A stretch of DNA of 64,000 nucleotides from Pseudomonas vanderleydeniana (GCF_014268755.2 NZ_CP077093.1:6962925-7026924), one strand, 5' to 3'; shown: positions 30,278-39,670, numbered from the stretch's first letter. Notes: generated by a model not told the origin, from the sequence alone. Numbers and translations are program-made.

Positions 30278-30367
30278 CGCAGGAGCCGGCTGGCTGGCGA
30301 TGGCGGTGTATCAGACTACGAAGAGGCTGAAGGTCAGATCGCAATCGCCCGCAAGCCGGCTCCCACC
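30278..30367. repeat. REP-type palindrome pair (family C)
   Basis: GCAGGAGCCGGCTGGCTGGC and the inverted arm GCCCGCAAGCCGGCTCCCAC face each other. This family differs from A and B by its AGCCGGCT core and recurs near 54.8 kb. It sits downstream of the DUF1289 gene. Confidence 0.8.
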
Positions 30368-30394
30368 CCATGCCACAGGGCAATCAAGTGCCCT

Positions 30395-30619
30395 TCAGGC
30401 CTGGGCCTTGCGCGTGCGGGCCTGCGCGCAGATCACCCGCCGGCGCTCATCGTCCGCCGAGCGCCATTCGCGGATGTCCTCGACATGCCGAAAACATCCG
30501 ATACAAATTTTCTGCTCATCGAGCCGGCAAAGGCTCACGCAGGGCGAAGGCACCGCCGGGCTGATGTTGCTGTAAAGCGGCTTGGGCGGCCGTGCAGGAG
30601 CGGCTGGCTGCGTCACCAT
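30395..30619 (-). CDS. DUF1289 family cysteine-rich small protein
   Basis: This 74-residue protein has a DUF1289 domain: SPCVSLCRLDEQKICIGC places four cysteines in a zinc- or iron-binding arrangement, followed by FRHVEDIREW. The ATG overlaps the cyaY stop by one base (TGATG), so translation should be coupled. A longer frame starting inside cyaY is not used. The pairing with frataxin hints at a link to iron or Fe-S handling, but this is inference. Confidence 0.85.
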   Translation of the reverse strand: MVTQPAAPARPPKPLYSNISPAVPSPCVSLCRLDEQKICIGCFRHVEDIREWRSADDERRRVICAQARTRKAQA

Positions 30620-30951
30620 CAGATCTCGTCGAAGTCCAGCTTGACGCCGGCCTGTTCCCAGGTGGCCCGGGCGACGATCTCGCTGAGCAGTTCCTCGCTC
30701 TTGTCGCAGACCCACTGGCTGCTCTCTTCGTCATAGTCGAAGTGGTAGCCACCCGAACGTGCCGCTACCCACAGCTGGCGCAGGGGTTCCTGGCGGCTGA
30801 AGATCAGCTGGCTGCCGCCTTCGAACTTGACGGTCAACACTCCGGCGGAGTTTTCCAGGTCCAGGTCCAGGTCACTCTCGTCGAACACATCCTCCAGATT
30901 TTGCTGGAGACTATCGACCAGGTCGTGAAAGCGGGCTTCAGTCAAACTCAT
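30619..30951 (-). CDS. cyaY: Frataxin-like iron donor CyaY
   Basis: CyaY is bacterial frataxin, which binds iron and modulates IscS-driven Fe-S cluster assembly. It has 110 residues. The first helix carries the acidic iron-binding ridge (DLVDSLQQNLEDVFDE), followed by the beta-sheet VLTVKFEGGSQLIFSRQ and the LRQLWVAARSGGYHF block, both signatures of the family. It is first of a two-gene unit with the DUF1289 gene and is divergent from the lptM-lysA operon, with a 200-base gap. Confidence 0.95.
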   Translation of the reverse strand: MSLTEARFHDLVDSLQQNLEDVFDESDLDLDLENSAGVLTVKFEGGSQLIFSRQEPLRQLWVAARSGGYHFDYDEESSQWVCDKSEELLSEIVARATWEQAGVKLDFDEI

Positions 30952-31076
30952 TGCGCGAACCTCGAAAAATGCGTGTCACTCCAGGCGGGCGAAGATAAGC
31001 GCGTCGCCGGATGTTTGCAAAGCATAACCAGTGCGGGGCGACGAGACATCAATCATCGGTCCGCCACCGCCCGGCT

Positions 31077-31116
31077 GGCGGCTTGCATAGGCAAGCCGCC
31101 GGGTGGCCGGTATACT
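31077..31116 (+). promoter_or_regulatory. Hairpin and -10 box upstream of lptM
   Basis: A perfect ten-base inverted repeat (GGCGGCTTGC/GCAAGCCGCC, loop ATAG) is followed by a TATACT -10 hexamer whose -35 position falls inside the repeat. It could be an operator for the lptM-lysA-dapF operon. A -35 hexamer is not convincing. Confidence 0.45.
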
Positions 31117-31151
31117 CGGGCGCAATCAATGCTTTTACAAAGGATTTCGCC

Positions 31152-31316
31152 ATGAAGCGCCTGATCTCTTCCCTTGCTGCGCTCCTCGCGATCGCTTGCC
31201 TGGTCTCTGCCTGTGGTCAAAAAGGTCCGTTGTACCTCCCCGATGACAACCAGAACCCCAACGACCAGGCCAAGTCTTCGCAAAGCAAGGCGCATAAGCA
31301 CGACACCTACGAGTAA
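31152..31316 (+). CDS. lptM: LPS translocon maturation lipoprotein LptM (LppL)
   Basis: This 54-residue lipoprotein of the YifL/LptM family helps LptD disulfide maturation in E. coli; the P. aeruginosa copy is called LppL. The signal peptide ends LVSAC with the lipidated Cys21, followed by the invariant [11 protein letters not shown] charged Lys/His/Asp tail completes the protein. AAGGA nine bases upstream supports the ATG; a longer frame upstream is not used. It precedes lysA by nine bases, an arrangement conserved in Pseudomonas. Confidence 0.93.
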   Translation: MKRLISSLAALLAIACLVSACGQKGPLYLPDDNQNPNDQAKSSQSKAHKHDTYE

Positions 31317-31325
31317 GGGCTCATC

Positions 31326-32573
31326 ATGGACGCTTTCAACTACCGCGACGGCGAGCTGTTCGCGGAAGGTGCGGCTTTGTCCGCCATTGCCGAGCGCTTT
31401 GGCACGCCCACCTACGTCTACTCCCGCGCGCACATCGAGGCGCAGTACCGCGCCTATGCCGATGCCCTCGAAGGCGTGCCGCACCTGGTCTGCTTCGCGG
31501 TCAAGGCCAACTCCAACCTCGGCGTGCTGAACCTACTGGCCCGCCTGGGCGCCGGTTTCGACATCGTTTCGCGTGGTGAGCTGGAACGCGTGCTGGCCGC
31601 TGGCGGCCGGGCCGACCGTATCGTGTTCTCCGGCGTCGGCAAGACCCGTGATGACATGCGCCGCGCCCTGGAAGTCGGCGTGCACTGCTTCAACGTCGAA
31701 TCGTCCGAAGAGCTCGAGCGCCTGCAGCAGGTCGCTGCCGAGATGGGCGTACGCGCGCCGGTCTCGCTGCGGGTCAACCCGGACGTGGATGCCGGCACCC
31801 ACCCGTACATCTCCACCGGCCTCAAGGAAAACAAGTTCGGCATCGCCATTGCCGACGCCGAAGAAGCCTACGTGCGCGCCGCGCAGTCGCCGAATCTGGA
31901 AGTGCTCGGCGTCGACTGCCACATCGGCTCGCAGCTGACCAGCCTGGATCCGTTCCTCGACGCCCTCGACCGCCTGCTGGCGCTGATCGACCGCCTTGGC
32001 GAATGCGGCATCTACCTGCAGCACATCGACCTCGGCGGTGGCGTGGGCGTGCGTTATCGCGACGAAGAGCCGCCACGGGTGGCCGACTACATCAAGGCCG
32101 TGCGTGAACGTACCGCCGGCCGCGACCTGGCGCTGATGTTCGAGCCGGGCCGCTTCATCGTCGCCAACGCCGGCGTGCTGCTGACCCGGGTCGAGTACCT
32201 CAAGCACACCGAGCACAAGGATTTCGCCATCGTCGACGCGGCGATGAACGACCTGATCCGGCCATCGCTGTACCAGGCCTGGATGAACGTCACCGCCGTG
32301 CGTCCGCGGGATGCACAGCCACGCACCTACGACGTGGTCGGCCCGATCTGCGAGACCGGCGACTTCCTGGCCAAGGACCGTCCGTTGGCGCTGGAAGAAG
32401 GCGACCTGCTGGCCGTGCACTCGGCTGGCGCCTATGGTTTCGTCATGAGCTCCAACTACAACACGCGCGGCCGCGCCGCCGAGGTGCTGGTGGACGGTGA
32501 GCAGGTGATCGAGATCCGTCGCCGCGAAACGCTGGCCGAACTGTACGCCGGCGAAAGCCTGCTGCCGGAGTAA
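31326..32573 (+). CDS. lysA: Diaminopimelate decarboxylase
   Basis: LysA decarboxylates meso-diaminopimelate to lysine, the last step of the pathway. The 415-residue protein has a PLP barrel with the cofactor lysine K60 in [11 protein letters not shown], the HIGSQ motif (~199), the phosphate-binding GGGVGVRY (~237) and the CETGDF motif with the active-site cysteine of the partner subunit (~343). It is followed four bases later by dapF, the enzyme making its substrate. Confidence 0.97.
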   Translation: MDAFNYRDGELFAEGAALSAIAERFGTPTYVYSRAHIEAQYRAYADALEGVPHLVCFAVKANSNLGVLNLLARLGAGFDIVSRGELERVLAAGGRADRIVFSGVGKTRDDMRRALEVGVHCFNVESSEELERLQQVAAEMGVRAPVSLRVNPDVDAGTHPYISTGLKENKFGIAIADAEEAYVRAAQSPNLEVLGVDCHIGSQLTSLDPFLDALDRLLALIDRLGECGIYLQHIDLGGGVGVRYRDEEPPRVADYIKAVRERTAGRDLALMFEPGRFIVANAGVLLTRVEYLKHTEHKDFAIVDAAMNDLIRPSLYQAWMNVTAVRPRDAQPRTYDVVGPICETGDFLAKDRPLALEEGDLLAVHSAGAYGFVMSSNYNTRGRAAEVLVDGEQVIEIRRRETLAELYAGESLLPE

Positions 32574-32577
32574 ACCC

Positions 32578-33408
32578 ATGCTGCTGCGTTTTACCAAGAT
32601 GCACGGCCTGGGCAACGACTTCATGGTCCTCGACCTGGTCAGCCAGCACGCGCACATTCAGCCCAAGCACGCCAAACAGTGGGGCGACCGCCACACCGGC
32701 ATCGGTTTCGACCAGTTGCTGATCGTCGAGGCGCCGAGCAATCCCGAAGTGGACTTCCGCTACCGGATCTTCAACTCCGACGGTTCGGAAGTGGAACAGT
32801 GCGGCAACGGCGCGCGCTGCTTCGCCCGTTTCGTGCTGGACAAGCGCCTGACCGCCAAGCGCAGGATCCGCGTCGAGACCAAGAGCGGCATCATCGAGCT
32901 GGACGTCCGCCAGGATGGCCAGATCAGCGTCGACATGGGCGCCCCGCGCCTGGTGCCGGCGGACATTCCGTTCCAGGCCCCGGCCCAGGCCCTGAGCTAC
33001 CCGCTGGAAGTCGACGGCCAACAGGTCGAACTGGCCGCCGTGTCGATGGGCAACCCCCATGCGGTGCTGCGCGTCAACGATATCAATGCGGCGCCTGTCC
33101 ACGAACTGGGCCCGAAGATCGAACACCATCCGCGCTTCCCGGCACGGGTCAACGTCGGCTTCCTCCAGGTGATCGACCGTCACCGTGCGCAACTGCGCGT
33201 CTGGGAACGTGGCGCCGGGGAAACCCAGGCCTGCGGGACCGGCGCCTGCGCCGCGGCGGTAGCGGCCATCAGCCAGGGCTGGATGGATTCGCCGGTGACC
33301 ATCGACCTGCCCGGTGGGCGCCTGTCCATCGAGTGGGCCGGCGTCGGCCAGCCGGTGATGATGACTGGGCCCGCCGTGCGGGTGTATGAAGGACAAGTGC
33401 GTCTATAA
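32578..33408 (+). CDS. dapF: Diaminopimelate epimerase
   Basis: DapF interconverts LL- and meso-diaminopimelate for peptidoglycan and lysine. It has 276 residues. Both catalytic cysteines are visible: C75 in EQCGNGARC and C219 in [10 protein letters not shown]. The N terminus [10 protein letters not shown] is the family signature. The gene follows lysA by four bases and is followed by a DUF484 gene, an order kept from E. coli to Pseudomonas (dapF-yigA-xerC-yigB). Confidence 0.97.
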   Translation: MLLRFTKMHGLGNDFMVLDLVSQHAHIQPKHAKQWGDRHTGIGFDQLLIVEAPSNPEVDFRYRIFNSDGSEVEQCGNGARCFARFVLDKRLTAKRRIRVETKSGIIELDVRQDGQISVDMGAPRLVPADIPFQAPAQALSYPLEVDGQQVELAAVSMGNPHAVLRVNDINAAPVHELGPKIEHHPRFPARVNVGFLQVIDRHRAQLRVWERGAGETQACGTGACAAAVAAISQGWMDSPVTIDLPGGRLSIEWAGVGQPVMMTGPAVRVYEGQVRL

Positions 33409-33421
33409 GCGAGCGAACGTC

Positions 33422-34147
33422 ATGACCGACCAGCCCAAGGTTCCAGCCGAACAGCCCCACGAACTGCCAGAGCAGAGCCTTGAGGCGGCCGCCGTCGCCG
33501 CCTACCTGGAGGCTCATCCGGACTTCTTCGTCGACCATGAGGAACTGCTGCCGGCGCTGCGCATCCCGCATCAGCGTGGCGACACGGTGTCGCTGGTCGA
33601 GCGGCAGATGAAGATCCTGCGCGAACGCAACATCGAGATGCGCCATCGGCTGTCGCAGCTGATGGACGTCGCCCGCGACAACGACCGGCTGTTCGACAAG
33701 ACCCGCCGGCTGATCCTCGCGCTGATGGATGCGGCCAGCCTCGACGACCTGGTGATGGCGGTCGAGGACAGCCTGCGCCAGGACTTCCAGGTGCCCTTCG
33801 TCAGCCTGATCCTGTTCGGCGACAACGCCATGCCGGTCGGCCGCTGGGTCAGCGGCGCCGAGGCCCAGCAGGCGATCGGCGGACTGCTTTCGGAAGGCAA
33901 GAGCGTCAGCGGCAGCCTGCGCGAGCATGAGCTGGACTTCCTGTTCGGCGAAGAGCAGCGCAAGCAGATCGGCTCCACCGCCGTCGTCGCCATCAGTCAC
34001 CTGGGTCTGCATGGCGTGCTCGCCATCGCCAGCCGCGACCCGCAGCACTACAAGAGTTCGGTCGGCACCCTGTTCCTCGGCTATATCGCCGAAGTTCTGG
34101 GTCGCGTCGTCCCGCGCTTCACCCACTCCCTGCGCTCGGTACGCTAG
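33422..34147 (+). CDS. yigA: DUF484 family protein YigA
   Basis: This 241-residue protein of the DUF484 family has a GAF-like fold. The N terminus has [18 protein letters not shown] (~25-42) and LPHQ-type [14 protein letters not shown] (~60-73), then a coiled coil and a GAF domain (~95-240). I chose the ATG at MTDQPKVP; another ATG 12 codons earlier overlaps dapF by 23 bases. Function is unknown. It sits two bases before xerC in a tightly packed operon. Confidence 0.88.
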   Translation: MTDQPKVPAEQPHELPEQSLEAAAVAAYLEAHPDFFVDHEELLPALRIPHQRGDTVSLVERQMKILRERNIEMRHRLSQLMDVARDNDRLFDKTRRLILALMDAASLDDLVMAVEDSLRQDFQVPFVSLILFGDNAMPVGRWVSGAEAQQAIGGLLSEGKSVSGSLREHELDFLFGEEQRKQIGSTAVVAISHLGLHGVLAIASRDPQHYKSSVGTLFLGYIAEVLGRVVPRFTHSLRSVR

Positions 34148-34149
34148 CC

Positions 34150-35049
34150 ATGGAACGACAGCTGGACGCCTACTGCGAGCACCTGCGCAGTGAGCGTCAG
34201 GTGTCGCCGCACACCCTCGAAGCCTATCGCCGCGACCTGAACAAGGTCCTGGCCTTCTGCGAGAAGGAACAGGTCGGCAGTTGGGCCAGGCTGGATATCC
34301 AGCGGCTGCGCCGACTCGTCGCCCGCCTGCACCAGCAAGGGCAATCCTCGCGCAGCCTGGCACGCCTGCTGTCGGCCGTGCGCGGGCTGTACCAGTATCT
34401 CAATCGCGAAGGCCTCTGCGATCACGACCCGGCCACCGGCCTGGCGCCACCCAAGAGCGAGCGCCGACTCCCCAAGACCCTCGATACCGACCGTGCCCAG
34501 CAGTTGCTCGACGGCGCCGTGGAGGACGACTTCCTCGCCCACCGCGACCAGGCCATTCTCGAACTGTTCTATTCCTCGGGGCTGCGCCTTTCGGAGCTGA
34601 CCGGGCTCAACCTCGACCAGCTGGACCTGGCCGACGGCCTGGTGCAGGTCCACGGCAAGGGCAGCAAGACCCGCGTCCTGCCGGTCGGCCGCAAGGCCCG
34701 GGAAGCCCTGCAGGCCTGGCTGCCGCTACGGGCCCTGAGCAACCCGGCGGACGATGCGGTGTTCGTCAGCCAGCAGGGCCGGCGCCTCGGCCCTCGGGCC
34801 ATCCAGCTGCGGGTCAAGGCTGCCGGCGAGCGCGAGCTTGGGCAGAACCTGCACCCGCACATGCTCCGCCACTCGTTTGCCAGCCACTTGCTGGAGTCCT
34901 CCCAGGACCTGCGCGGCGTGCAGGAACTGCTCGGCCACTCGGACATCAAGACCACGCAGATCTACACCCACCTGGACTTCCAGCACCTGGCCACCGTCTA
35001 TGACAGCGCCCACCCGCGGGCCAAACGCAGCAAGGATTCCTCGCAATGA
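34150..35049 (+). CDS. xerC: Tyrosine recombinase XerC
   Basis: XerC resolves chromosome dimers at dif together with XerD. The 299-residue protein has the N-terminal SAM-like core-binding domain ([19 protein letters not shown]). The catalytic domain carries the arginine in [10 protein letters not shown], the lysine in [20 protein letters not shown] (H-x-x-R), [16 protein letters not shown] with the histidine, and the nucleophilic tyrosine. It overlaps the HAD gene by four bases. The P. aeruginosa homologue is called Sss. Confidence 0.96.
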   Translation: MERQLDAYCEHLRSERQVSPHTLEAYRRDLNKVLAFCEKEQVGSWARLDIQRLRRLVARLHQQGQSSRSLARLLSAVRGLYQYLNREGLCDHDPATGLAPPKSERRLPKTLDTDRAQQLLDGAVEDDFLAHRDQAILELFYSSGLRLSELTGLNLDQLDLADGLVQVHGKGSKTRVLPVGRKAREALQAWLPLRALSNPADDAVFVSQQGRRLGPRAIQLRVKAAGERELGQNLHPHMLRHSFASHLLESSQDLRGVQELLGHSDIKTTQIYTHLDFQHLATVYDSAHPRAKRSKDSSQ

Positions 35050-35747
35050 CGATTGAGCTGGTCACCTTCGACCTCGACGACACCCTGTGGGACACCGCTC
35101 CCGTGATCCACAGTGCGGAAAACGTGCTGCGCGAGTGGCTGGCCAGCCATGCGCCGGACCTGGGCGGCATTCCGATCGAACACCTGTGGGCGATCCGCGA
35201 GCGCGTGCTGCTCAGCGAGCCGACGCTCAAGCACCGCATCAGCGCCCTGCGCCGGCGGGTGCTGTTCCATGCCCTGGTGGAAGCCGGTTATCCGCAGGCC
35301 CAGGCCAGCGTGCTGGCCGACGAGGCGTTCGAGGTGTTCATTCACGCCCGCCACCAGATCGACGTGTTCCCTGAGGTCGAGCCGACCCTGGAAGCCCTGG
35401 GCCGCAGCTTCGCCCTCGGCGTGGTCACCAACGGCAACGCCGACGTGCGTCGCCTGGGCCTGGCCGATTACTTCCGCTTTGCCCTCTGCGCCGAGGACAT
35501 CGGCATCGCCAAGCCGGACTCGCGCCTGTTCCACGAAGCCCTGGCACGTGGCGGCAACATTGCGGCCAGCGCCGCGGTGCATATTGGCGATCATCCTGGC
35601 GACGACATCGCCGGTGCGCAGCAGGCCGGCCTGCGGGCGGTCTGGTACAACCCGGCAGGCAAGACCTGGGAAGCCGAACGCCGCCCGGATGCCGAAATTC
35701 GCAGCCTCACCGAGCTGCCGAGCCTGCTCGCCGCCTGGAACGCCTAG
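35046..35747 (+). CDS. yigB: HAD-family phosphatase YigB
   Basis: This 233-residue HAD superfamily hydrolase is of the YigB type; E. coli YigB dephosphorylates a riboflavin intermediate and FMN. The catalytic motif is [10 protein letters not shown] (D10, D12 region), motif [10 protein letters not shown] (~130), and motif [16 protein letters not shown] with [13 protein letters not shown] (~180-193). Its start overlaps xerC by four bases. After it come a REP doublet and the minisatellite, with no recognisable terminator. Confidence 0.92.
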   Translation: MTIELVTFDLDDTLWDTAPVIHSAENVLREWLASHAPDLGGIPIEHLWAIRERVLLSEPTLKHRISALRRRVLFHALVEAGYPQAQASVLADEAFEVFIHARHQIDVFPEVEPTLEALGRSFALGVVTNGNADVRRLGLADYFRFALCAEDIGIAKPDSRLFHEALARGGNIAASAAVHIGDHPGDDIAGAQQAGLRAVWYNPAGKTWEAERRPDAEIRSLTELPSLLAAWNA

Positions 35748-35767
35748 CCAGACAGCACCACACCTCT

Positions 35768-35900
35768 TGTGGCGAGGGGGCTTGCCCCCGCTGGGTCGCA
35801 GAGCGGCCCCAAGCCCGGCTGACTTGAGCTTTCAGGTACATCGCCTACTCAGGTTCTGCGGCTGCTCTGCAGCCGAGCGGGGGCAAGCCCCCTCGCCACA
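35768..35900. repeat. REP-type palindrome pair (family A) after yigB
   Basis: TGGCGAGGGGGCTTGCCCCC and the inverted copy GGGGGCAAGCCCCCTCGCCA lie about 85 bases apart with complementary inner arms (GCNGAGCGGCCCC-like). It ends just where the 18-base tandem repeat begins. Confidence 0.85.
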
Positions 35901-36157
35901 GTTTCTGCCCTAGCTTCTGCTTCTGATCTAGCTTCAGCTTCTGATCTAGCTTCAGCTTCTGATCTAGCTTCAGCTTCTGATCTAGCTTCAGCTTCTGATC
36001 TAGCTTCAGCCTCTGCTCTAGCCTCAGCTTCTACCCTGGCTTCAGCCTCTGCTCTAGCTTCAGCCTCTGCTCTAGCCTCAGCTTCTACCCTAGATTCAGC
36101 TTCTACCCTAGCCTCAGCTTCTGCTCTAGCCTCTACTTCTGCTGCAGATCCAGCCAT
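35849..36157 (-). other. Open frame over the 18-bp repeat, doubtful gene
   Basis: Reading leftward from an ATG, this frame would make a 102-residue protein, [18 protein letters not shown] followed by an EAEAR(S/A/V) hexapeptide run and a tail from the REP element. Unit-to-unit changes are often silent in this frame (GAA/GAG, GCT/GCC, AGA/AGG), which would fit a coding sequence. Against it, there is no ribosome site, the sutA terminator lies directly upstream, and AGA is a rare codon here. The opposite strand is also open as LASASD repeats but has no start codon. I do not call it a gene. Confidence 0.2.
35903..36146. repeat. 18-bp tandem repeat (minisatellite)
   Basis: The unit GATCTAGCTTCAGCTTCT occurs in five near-identical head-to-tail copies (starts at 35925, 35943, 35961, 35979 and 35997). 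About eight degenerate copies of the same period follow, reaching 36146. Its composition, near 45-50% GC, is far below its surroundings. It lies between the REP doublet and the sutA terminator. Copy number probably varies between strains. Confidence 0.92.
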
Positions 36158-36169
36158 TCTGCAGGCATG

Positions 36170-36198
36170 AAAAAGCCCGCAGCGACGGCGGGCTTTTT
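36170..36198 (-). terminator. sutA terminator
   Basis: A perfect 11-base stem (AAAAAGCCCGC/GCGGGCTTTTT, seven-base loop) ends in five T on the sutA strand. Confidence 0.88.
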
Positions 36199-36218
36199 CG
36201 ACAAGCGGGTAGCGCCAC

Positions 36219-36548
36219 TCAGATAGGGCGGCTGCCGTACTTGTTATCCGGCTTCTTGGGCGGATCGGCGACCACGTTGGCCTCCACTTCCTGCACCTTG
36301 CCGCCGCGAGCCAGGAATTCTTCCATGGCACGCGCCAGAGCATCGCGCTCCTTGTTCTTGGTCTCGACGCTTGGCAGCTCATCGACCGATACCGCCGCCT
36401 TGGCCTTGCCCTTGGAGGTCGGAGCGGGTGCATCGCCGCCATCGTCGTCGGCTACGTCCACGTCTTCTGCAGACGCTTCCAGGCCTTCTTCGTTCTCGTC
36501 TTCGTCGCCTACTTCGAGGTCATCATTTTCCAGATCGTCGTCGCTCAT
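36219..36548 (-). CDS. sutA: RNA polymerase-associated regulator SutA
   Basis: SutA is a small intrinsically disordered protein that binds RNA polymerase and aids transcription during slow growth in P. aeruginosa. It has 109 residues. The N-terminal half is very acidic ([20 protein letters not shown] and beyond). The conserved helix lies near the middle ([22 protein letters not shown], in part) and the C terminus reads [15 protein letters not shown]. It is transcribed alone, with a terminator 20 bases after the stop. Confidence 0.93.
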   Translation of the reverse strand: MSDDDLENDDLEVGDEDENEEGLEASAEDVDVADDDGGDAPAPTSKGKAKAAVSVDELPSVETKNKERDALARAMEEFLARGGKVQEVEANVVADPPKKPDNKYGSRPI

Positions 36549-36650
36549 GTTCTACCTCATGACTTGCGAAAAGCAGATTAGTTATAGCCCAGCTATGCCG
36601 ACTGTCGAAGGCTGCCGGAAAAAAATCAACATCCGCTGGAGACCAGCGGC

Positions 36651-37076
36651 TTATGCCCCATCACCCTGGAGGGTGGCAAGGACTTTACGGGCACCGCCAT
36701 GATCGCGGTGCTCGCCAAGATAGACGCCCTGCCAGCTACCCAGCGCCAGCCGCCCCGCCGTTACCGGCAAAGTCAGCTGACAGCCTAGCAAACTGGCCTT
36801 GAAGTGCGCCGGCAAGTCGTCCGCGCCTTCGTCGTTGTGTTCATAGTCGAGGTCGCCTTGCGGGACCAGTCGATTGAAAAAACGCTCGAAGTCACGACGT
36901 ACCGCCGGATCGGCATTCTCGTTGATGGTCAACGAGGCCGAGGTATGCTGCAGCCACAAATGCAACAGACCGACTCGACATGCCTTCAGTTCAGGCAAGC
37001 CGTCGAGCAACTCCTGGGTCACCAAATGAAAACCCCGGGGCCTGGCCCGCAAGGTAATCAGTGTCTGTTGCCACAT
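36651..37076 (-). CDS. yjbQ: YjbQ family secondary thiamine-phosphate synthase-like enzyme
   Basis: YjbQ/UPF0047 is a 141-residue trimeric beta-sandwich protein with weak thiamine-phosphate synthase activity in E. coli. Signatures are [19 protein letters not shown] (~39-57), the metal/active-site histidine pair, and [17 protein letters not shown] (~110-126). The start ATG is that of [15 protein letters not shown]. It is the usual neighbour of sutA and amtB in Pseudomonas. The true metabolic role is not settled. Confidence 0.92.
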   Translation of the reverse strand: MWQQTLITLRARPRGFHLVTQELLDGLPELKACRVGLLHLWLQHTSASLTINENADPAVRRDFERFFNRLVPQGDLDYEHNDEGADDLPAHFKASLLGCQLTLPVTAGRLALGSWQGVYLGEHRDHGGARKVLATLQGDGA

Positions 37077-37254
37077 ACAGTTCTCCGCCCATCGGCGCGC
37101 ATTCTAGCGCGCTCAGGAAAAAAGCAAAGCGCCTAATACGCCTGCCATGCTGTAAGCCATCGCCCCATGGGAACAGGCTCCAACATTTTGTCTGTAATGC
37201 CTCTGGATAAATCCTTTCAGCCCTCTTTCCCCTGACAAAATCCGGACAAAAAAA

Positions 37255-37280
37255 TGCCCGGCAAGCCGGGCAATTTTTTT
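37255..37280 (-). terminator. amtB terminator
   Basis: TGCCCGG/CCGGGCA with a four-base loop is flanked by seven T on each strand side. On the amtB strand it lies about ten bases after the stop. Confidence 0.88.
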
Positions 37281-37288
37281 CAAGGCAC

Positions 37289-38629
37289 TTAGAGGTTATA
37301 GCCACGCTCGTTGTGTTGTGCCAGGTCGAGGCCGACCGATTCTTCCTCGTCGGTGACCCGCAGGCCCATCACCACATCCAGGACCTTCAGGATGACGTAG
37401 GTGACGATCGCGGTGTAGATGATGGTGAAGCCGACACCCTTGCACTGTACCCAGACCTGGGCAGCCACATCGGTGGTCGCGGCGTTGAAGCCGCCCATCG
37501 ACGGTGCGGCGAACACGCCGGTCAGGATCGCGCCGAGGATACCGCCGATACCGTGCACGCCGAAGGCGTCCAGGGAGTCGTCGTAGCCCAGCTTGCGCTT
37601 GAGCGAGGTGGCGCAGAAGAAGCACACCACGCCAGCGGCCAGGCCGATCACCAGTGCCCCCATCGGGCCGACGGTACCGGCCGCCGGGGTAATGGCGACC
37701 AGGCCGGCCACCACGCCCGAGGCGATACCCAGTGCGCTTGGCTTGCCGTGGGTCAGCCACTCGGCAAACATCCAGCCCAGTGCGGCGGCGGCGGTGGCAA
37801 TCTGGGTCACCAGCATCGCCATGCCGGCGGTGCCGTTGGCGGCAGCGGCGGAACCGGCGTTGAAGCCGAACCAGCCGATCCACAGCATGGCAGCACCGAT
37901 CAGGGTGTAGCCCAGGTTATGCGGCGCCATTGGCGTGGTTGGGTAGCCCTTGCGCTTGCCCAGCACCAGGCAGGCCACGAGACCGGCGATACCGGCGTTG
38001 ATGTGCACCACGGTGCCACCTGCGAAGTCCAGCACGCCCCAGTCGCCCAGCAGCGAACCCGCACCGCCCCAGACCATGTGCGCGATCGGCGCATAGACCA
38101 GAGTGAACCAGACACCCATGAAGATCAGCATCGCGGAGAATTTCATGCGCTCGGCGAAGGCACCGACGATCAGCGCCGGGGTGATGATCGCGAAGGTCAT
38201 CTGGAAGGTGACGAACACCGCCTCGGGGAACAGCGCCGCAGGGCCGGTGATGCTCGCCGGAGTGATACCGGCCAGGAAGGCCTTGCCCAGGCCGCCGACG
38301 AAGGAGTTGAGGTTGACGACACCGGCTTCCATCCCGGTGGTATCGAACGCCATACTGTAGCCGTAGATGAACCACAGGATGGTGATCAGGCCAGTGATGG
38401 CGAAGCACTGCATCATCACCGAAAGAATGTTCTTCGAACGCACCATGCCGCCGTAGAACAGCGCCAGGCCCGGAATGGTCATGAACAGCACGAGGGCCGT
38501 GGAGGTCAGCATCCAGCTGGTGTCACCGGAATTGAGCACCGGCGCGGGGGCAGGGTCTGCCGCCATGGCCAGGGCTGGCATTATTAGGGACAACAGGGCT
38601 CCTAGCCCTGCGAATTTACGCAGAGTCAT
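37289..38629 (-). CDS. amtB: Ammonium transporter AmtB
   Basis: AmtB is a trimeric ammonium channel in the inner membrane. The 446-residue protein has a signal peptide (MTLRKFAGLGALLSLIMPA) and 11 membrane helices. Signatures include LFYGGMVRSKN (~60), the pore histidines in VVHINAG (~205) and GVHGIGG (~355), and GFNAGSAAAANG (~260). It lies 35 bases downstream of glnK in one operon, the near-universal arrangement in which GlnK plugs AmtB when nitrogen is ample. Confidence 0.97.
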   Translation of the reverse strand: MTLRKFAGLGALLSLIMPALAMAADPAPAPVLNSGDTSWMLTSTALVLFMTIPGLALFYGGMVRSKNILSVMMQCFAITGLITILWFIYGYSMAFDTTGMEAGVVNLNSFVGGLGKAFLAGITPASITGPAALFPEAVFVTFQMTFAIITPALIVGAFAERMKFSAMLIFMGVWFTLVYAPIAHMVWGGAGSLLGDWGVLDFAGGTVVHINAGIAGLVACLVLGKRKGYPTTPMAPHNLGYTLIGAAMLWIGWFGFNAGSAAAANGTAGMAMLVTQIATAAAALGWMFAEWLTHGKPSALGIASGVVAGLVAITPAAGTVGPMGALVIGLAAGVVCFFCATSLKRKLGYDDSLDAFGVHGIGGILGAILTGVFAAPSMGGFNAATTDVAAQVWVQCKGVGFTIIYTAIVTYVILKVLDVVMGLRVTDEEESVGLDLAQHNERGYNL

Positions 38630-38664
38630 ATTGTTTTCTCCTGGGGCGTTGGGGTTTGGGCGGC

Positions 38665-39090
<426 letters not shown>

Positions 39091-39197
39091 TCAGCCCTGA
39101 TCTGCCTGTCGACGCCAGCCAACCGTTGCCGATCGGCCGAGCCCGCCGCACTGCCTGGTCACAGCGACTGCATCAGTGCATGGGTCATGAGCGACTA

Positions 39198-39213
39198 AGC
39201 AGAAACCTTGCCA
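39198..39213 (-). promoter_or_regulatory. Sigma-54 promoter of glnK-amtB
   Basis: On the lower strand TGGCAAGGTTTCTGCT matches TGGCACGNNNNTTGCW at all but two positions, with GG and GC exactly ten bases apart. Transcription would begin near 39187, giving a leader of about 184 bases before glnK. Confidence 0.75.
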
Positions 39214-39288
39214 GCTCTGCAAAACCCATGAATTTCAAGCTCTTGGCTAGCTTCACAAGGGAAAAGCGGCGCGGCGCCCCACCAGCAC

Positions 39289-39336
39289 GCACAACAACGG
39301 TGCGCGAGCGCCCGGCGGGTTGCGCAAAAAGCGTGC
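39289..39336. promoter_or_regulatory. Two NtrC-type enhancer sites upstream of glnK
   Basis: GCACAACAACGGTGC (39289-39303) is an exact GCAC-N7-GTGC dyad, the NtrC core. GCGCAAAAAGCGTGC (39322-39336) matches with one change. They lie 33 bases apart, three helical turns, and 75-140 bases upstream of the -24 box, as expected for NtrC activation. They also overlap the ubiK promoter region. Confidence 0.7.
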
Positions 39337-39409
39337 ACCGCCGACCCTTAAAATCACTATAGACACCGCGTGGTACACTGGACCGACCCTGTATCCGGAA
39401 ATCCACACC

Positions 39410-39670
39410 ATGCTCGCGCCCAAAGACTTCCTCGACGCCCTGAGCGGCCAAGCCTCCCGCCTGTTCAATGGCGAAAGCCCATTGCCGCGCAACGAAATCG
39501 AAAGCCAGTTCAAGGCCCTGCTGCAGAGCGGATTCAGCAAGCTGGACCTGGTCAGCCGGGAAGAATTCGACAGCCAGATGGTGGTCCTGGCCCGCACCCG
39601 TGCGCGCCTGGAGAGCCTGGAGGCGAAGGTCGCCGAGCTGGAGGCGCGACTGGCCCCCGCCCAGGAGTGA
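39410..39670 (+). CDS. ubiK: Ubiquinone biosynthesis accessory factor UbiK
   Basis: UbiK (YqiC, BMFP family) is an 86-residue helical protein that forms a complex with UbiJ for coenzyme Q synthesis. Features are MLAPKDFLDALSGQASRLF, the helix NEIESQFKALLQSGFSKLDLV and the C-terminal trimeric coiled coil VVLARTRARLESLEAKVAEL. The start was set at the ATG giving the normal length; the frame extends upstream without a site. It is divergent from glnK. Confidence 0.92.
   Translation: MLAPKDFLDALSGQASRLFNGESPLPRNEIESQFKALLQSGFSKLDLVSREEFDSQMVVLARTRARLESLEAKVAELEARLAPAQE

Noticed and set aside
35113..35913. 266-residue open frame overlapping yigB
   Set aside because: Out of frame with the HAD motifs of yigB and ends in the REP element; it is a shadow.
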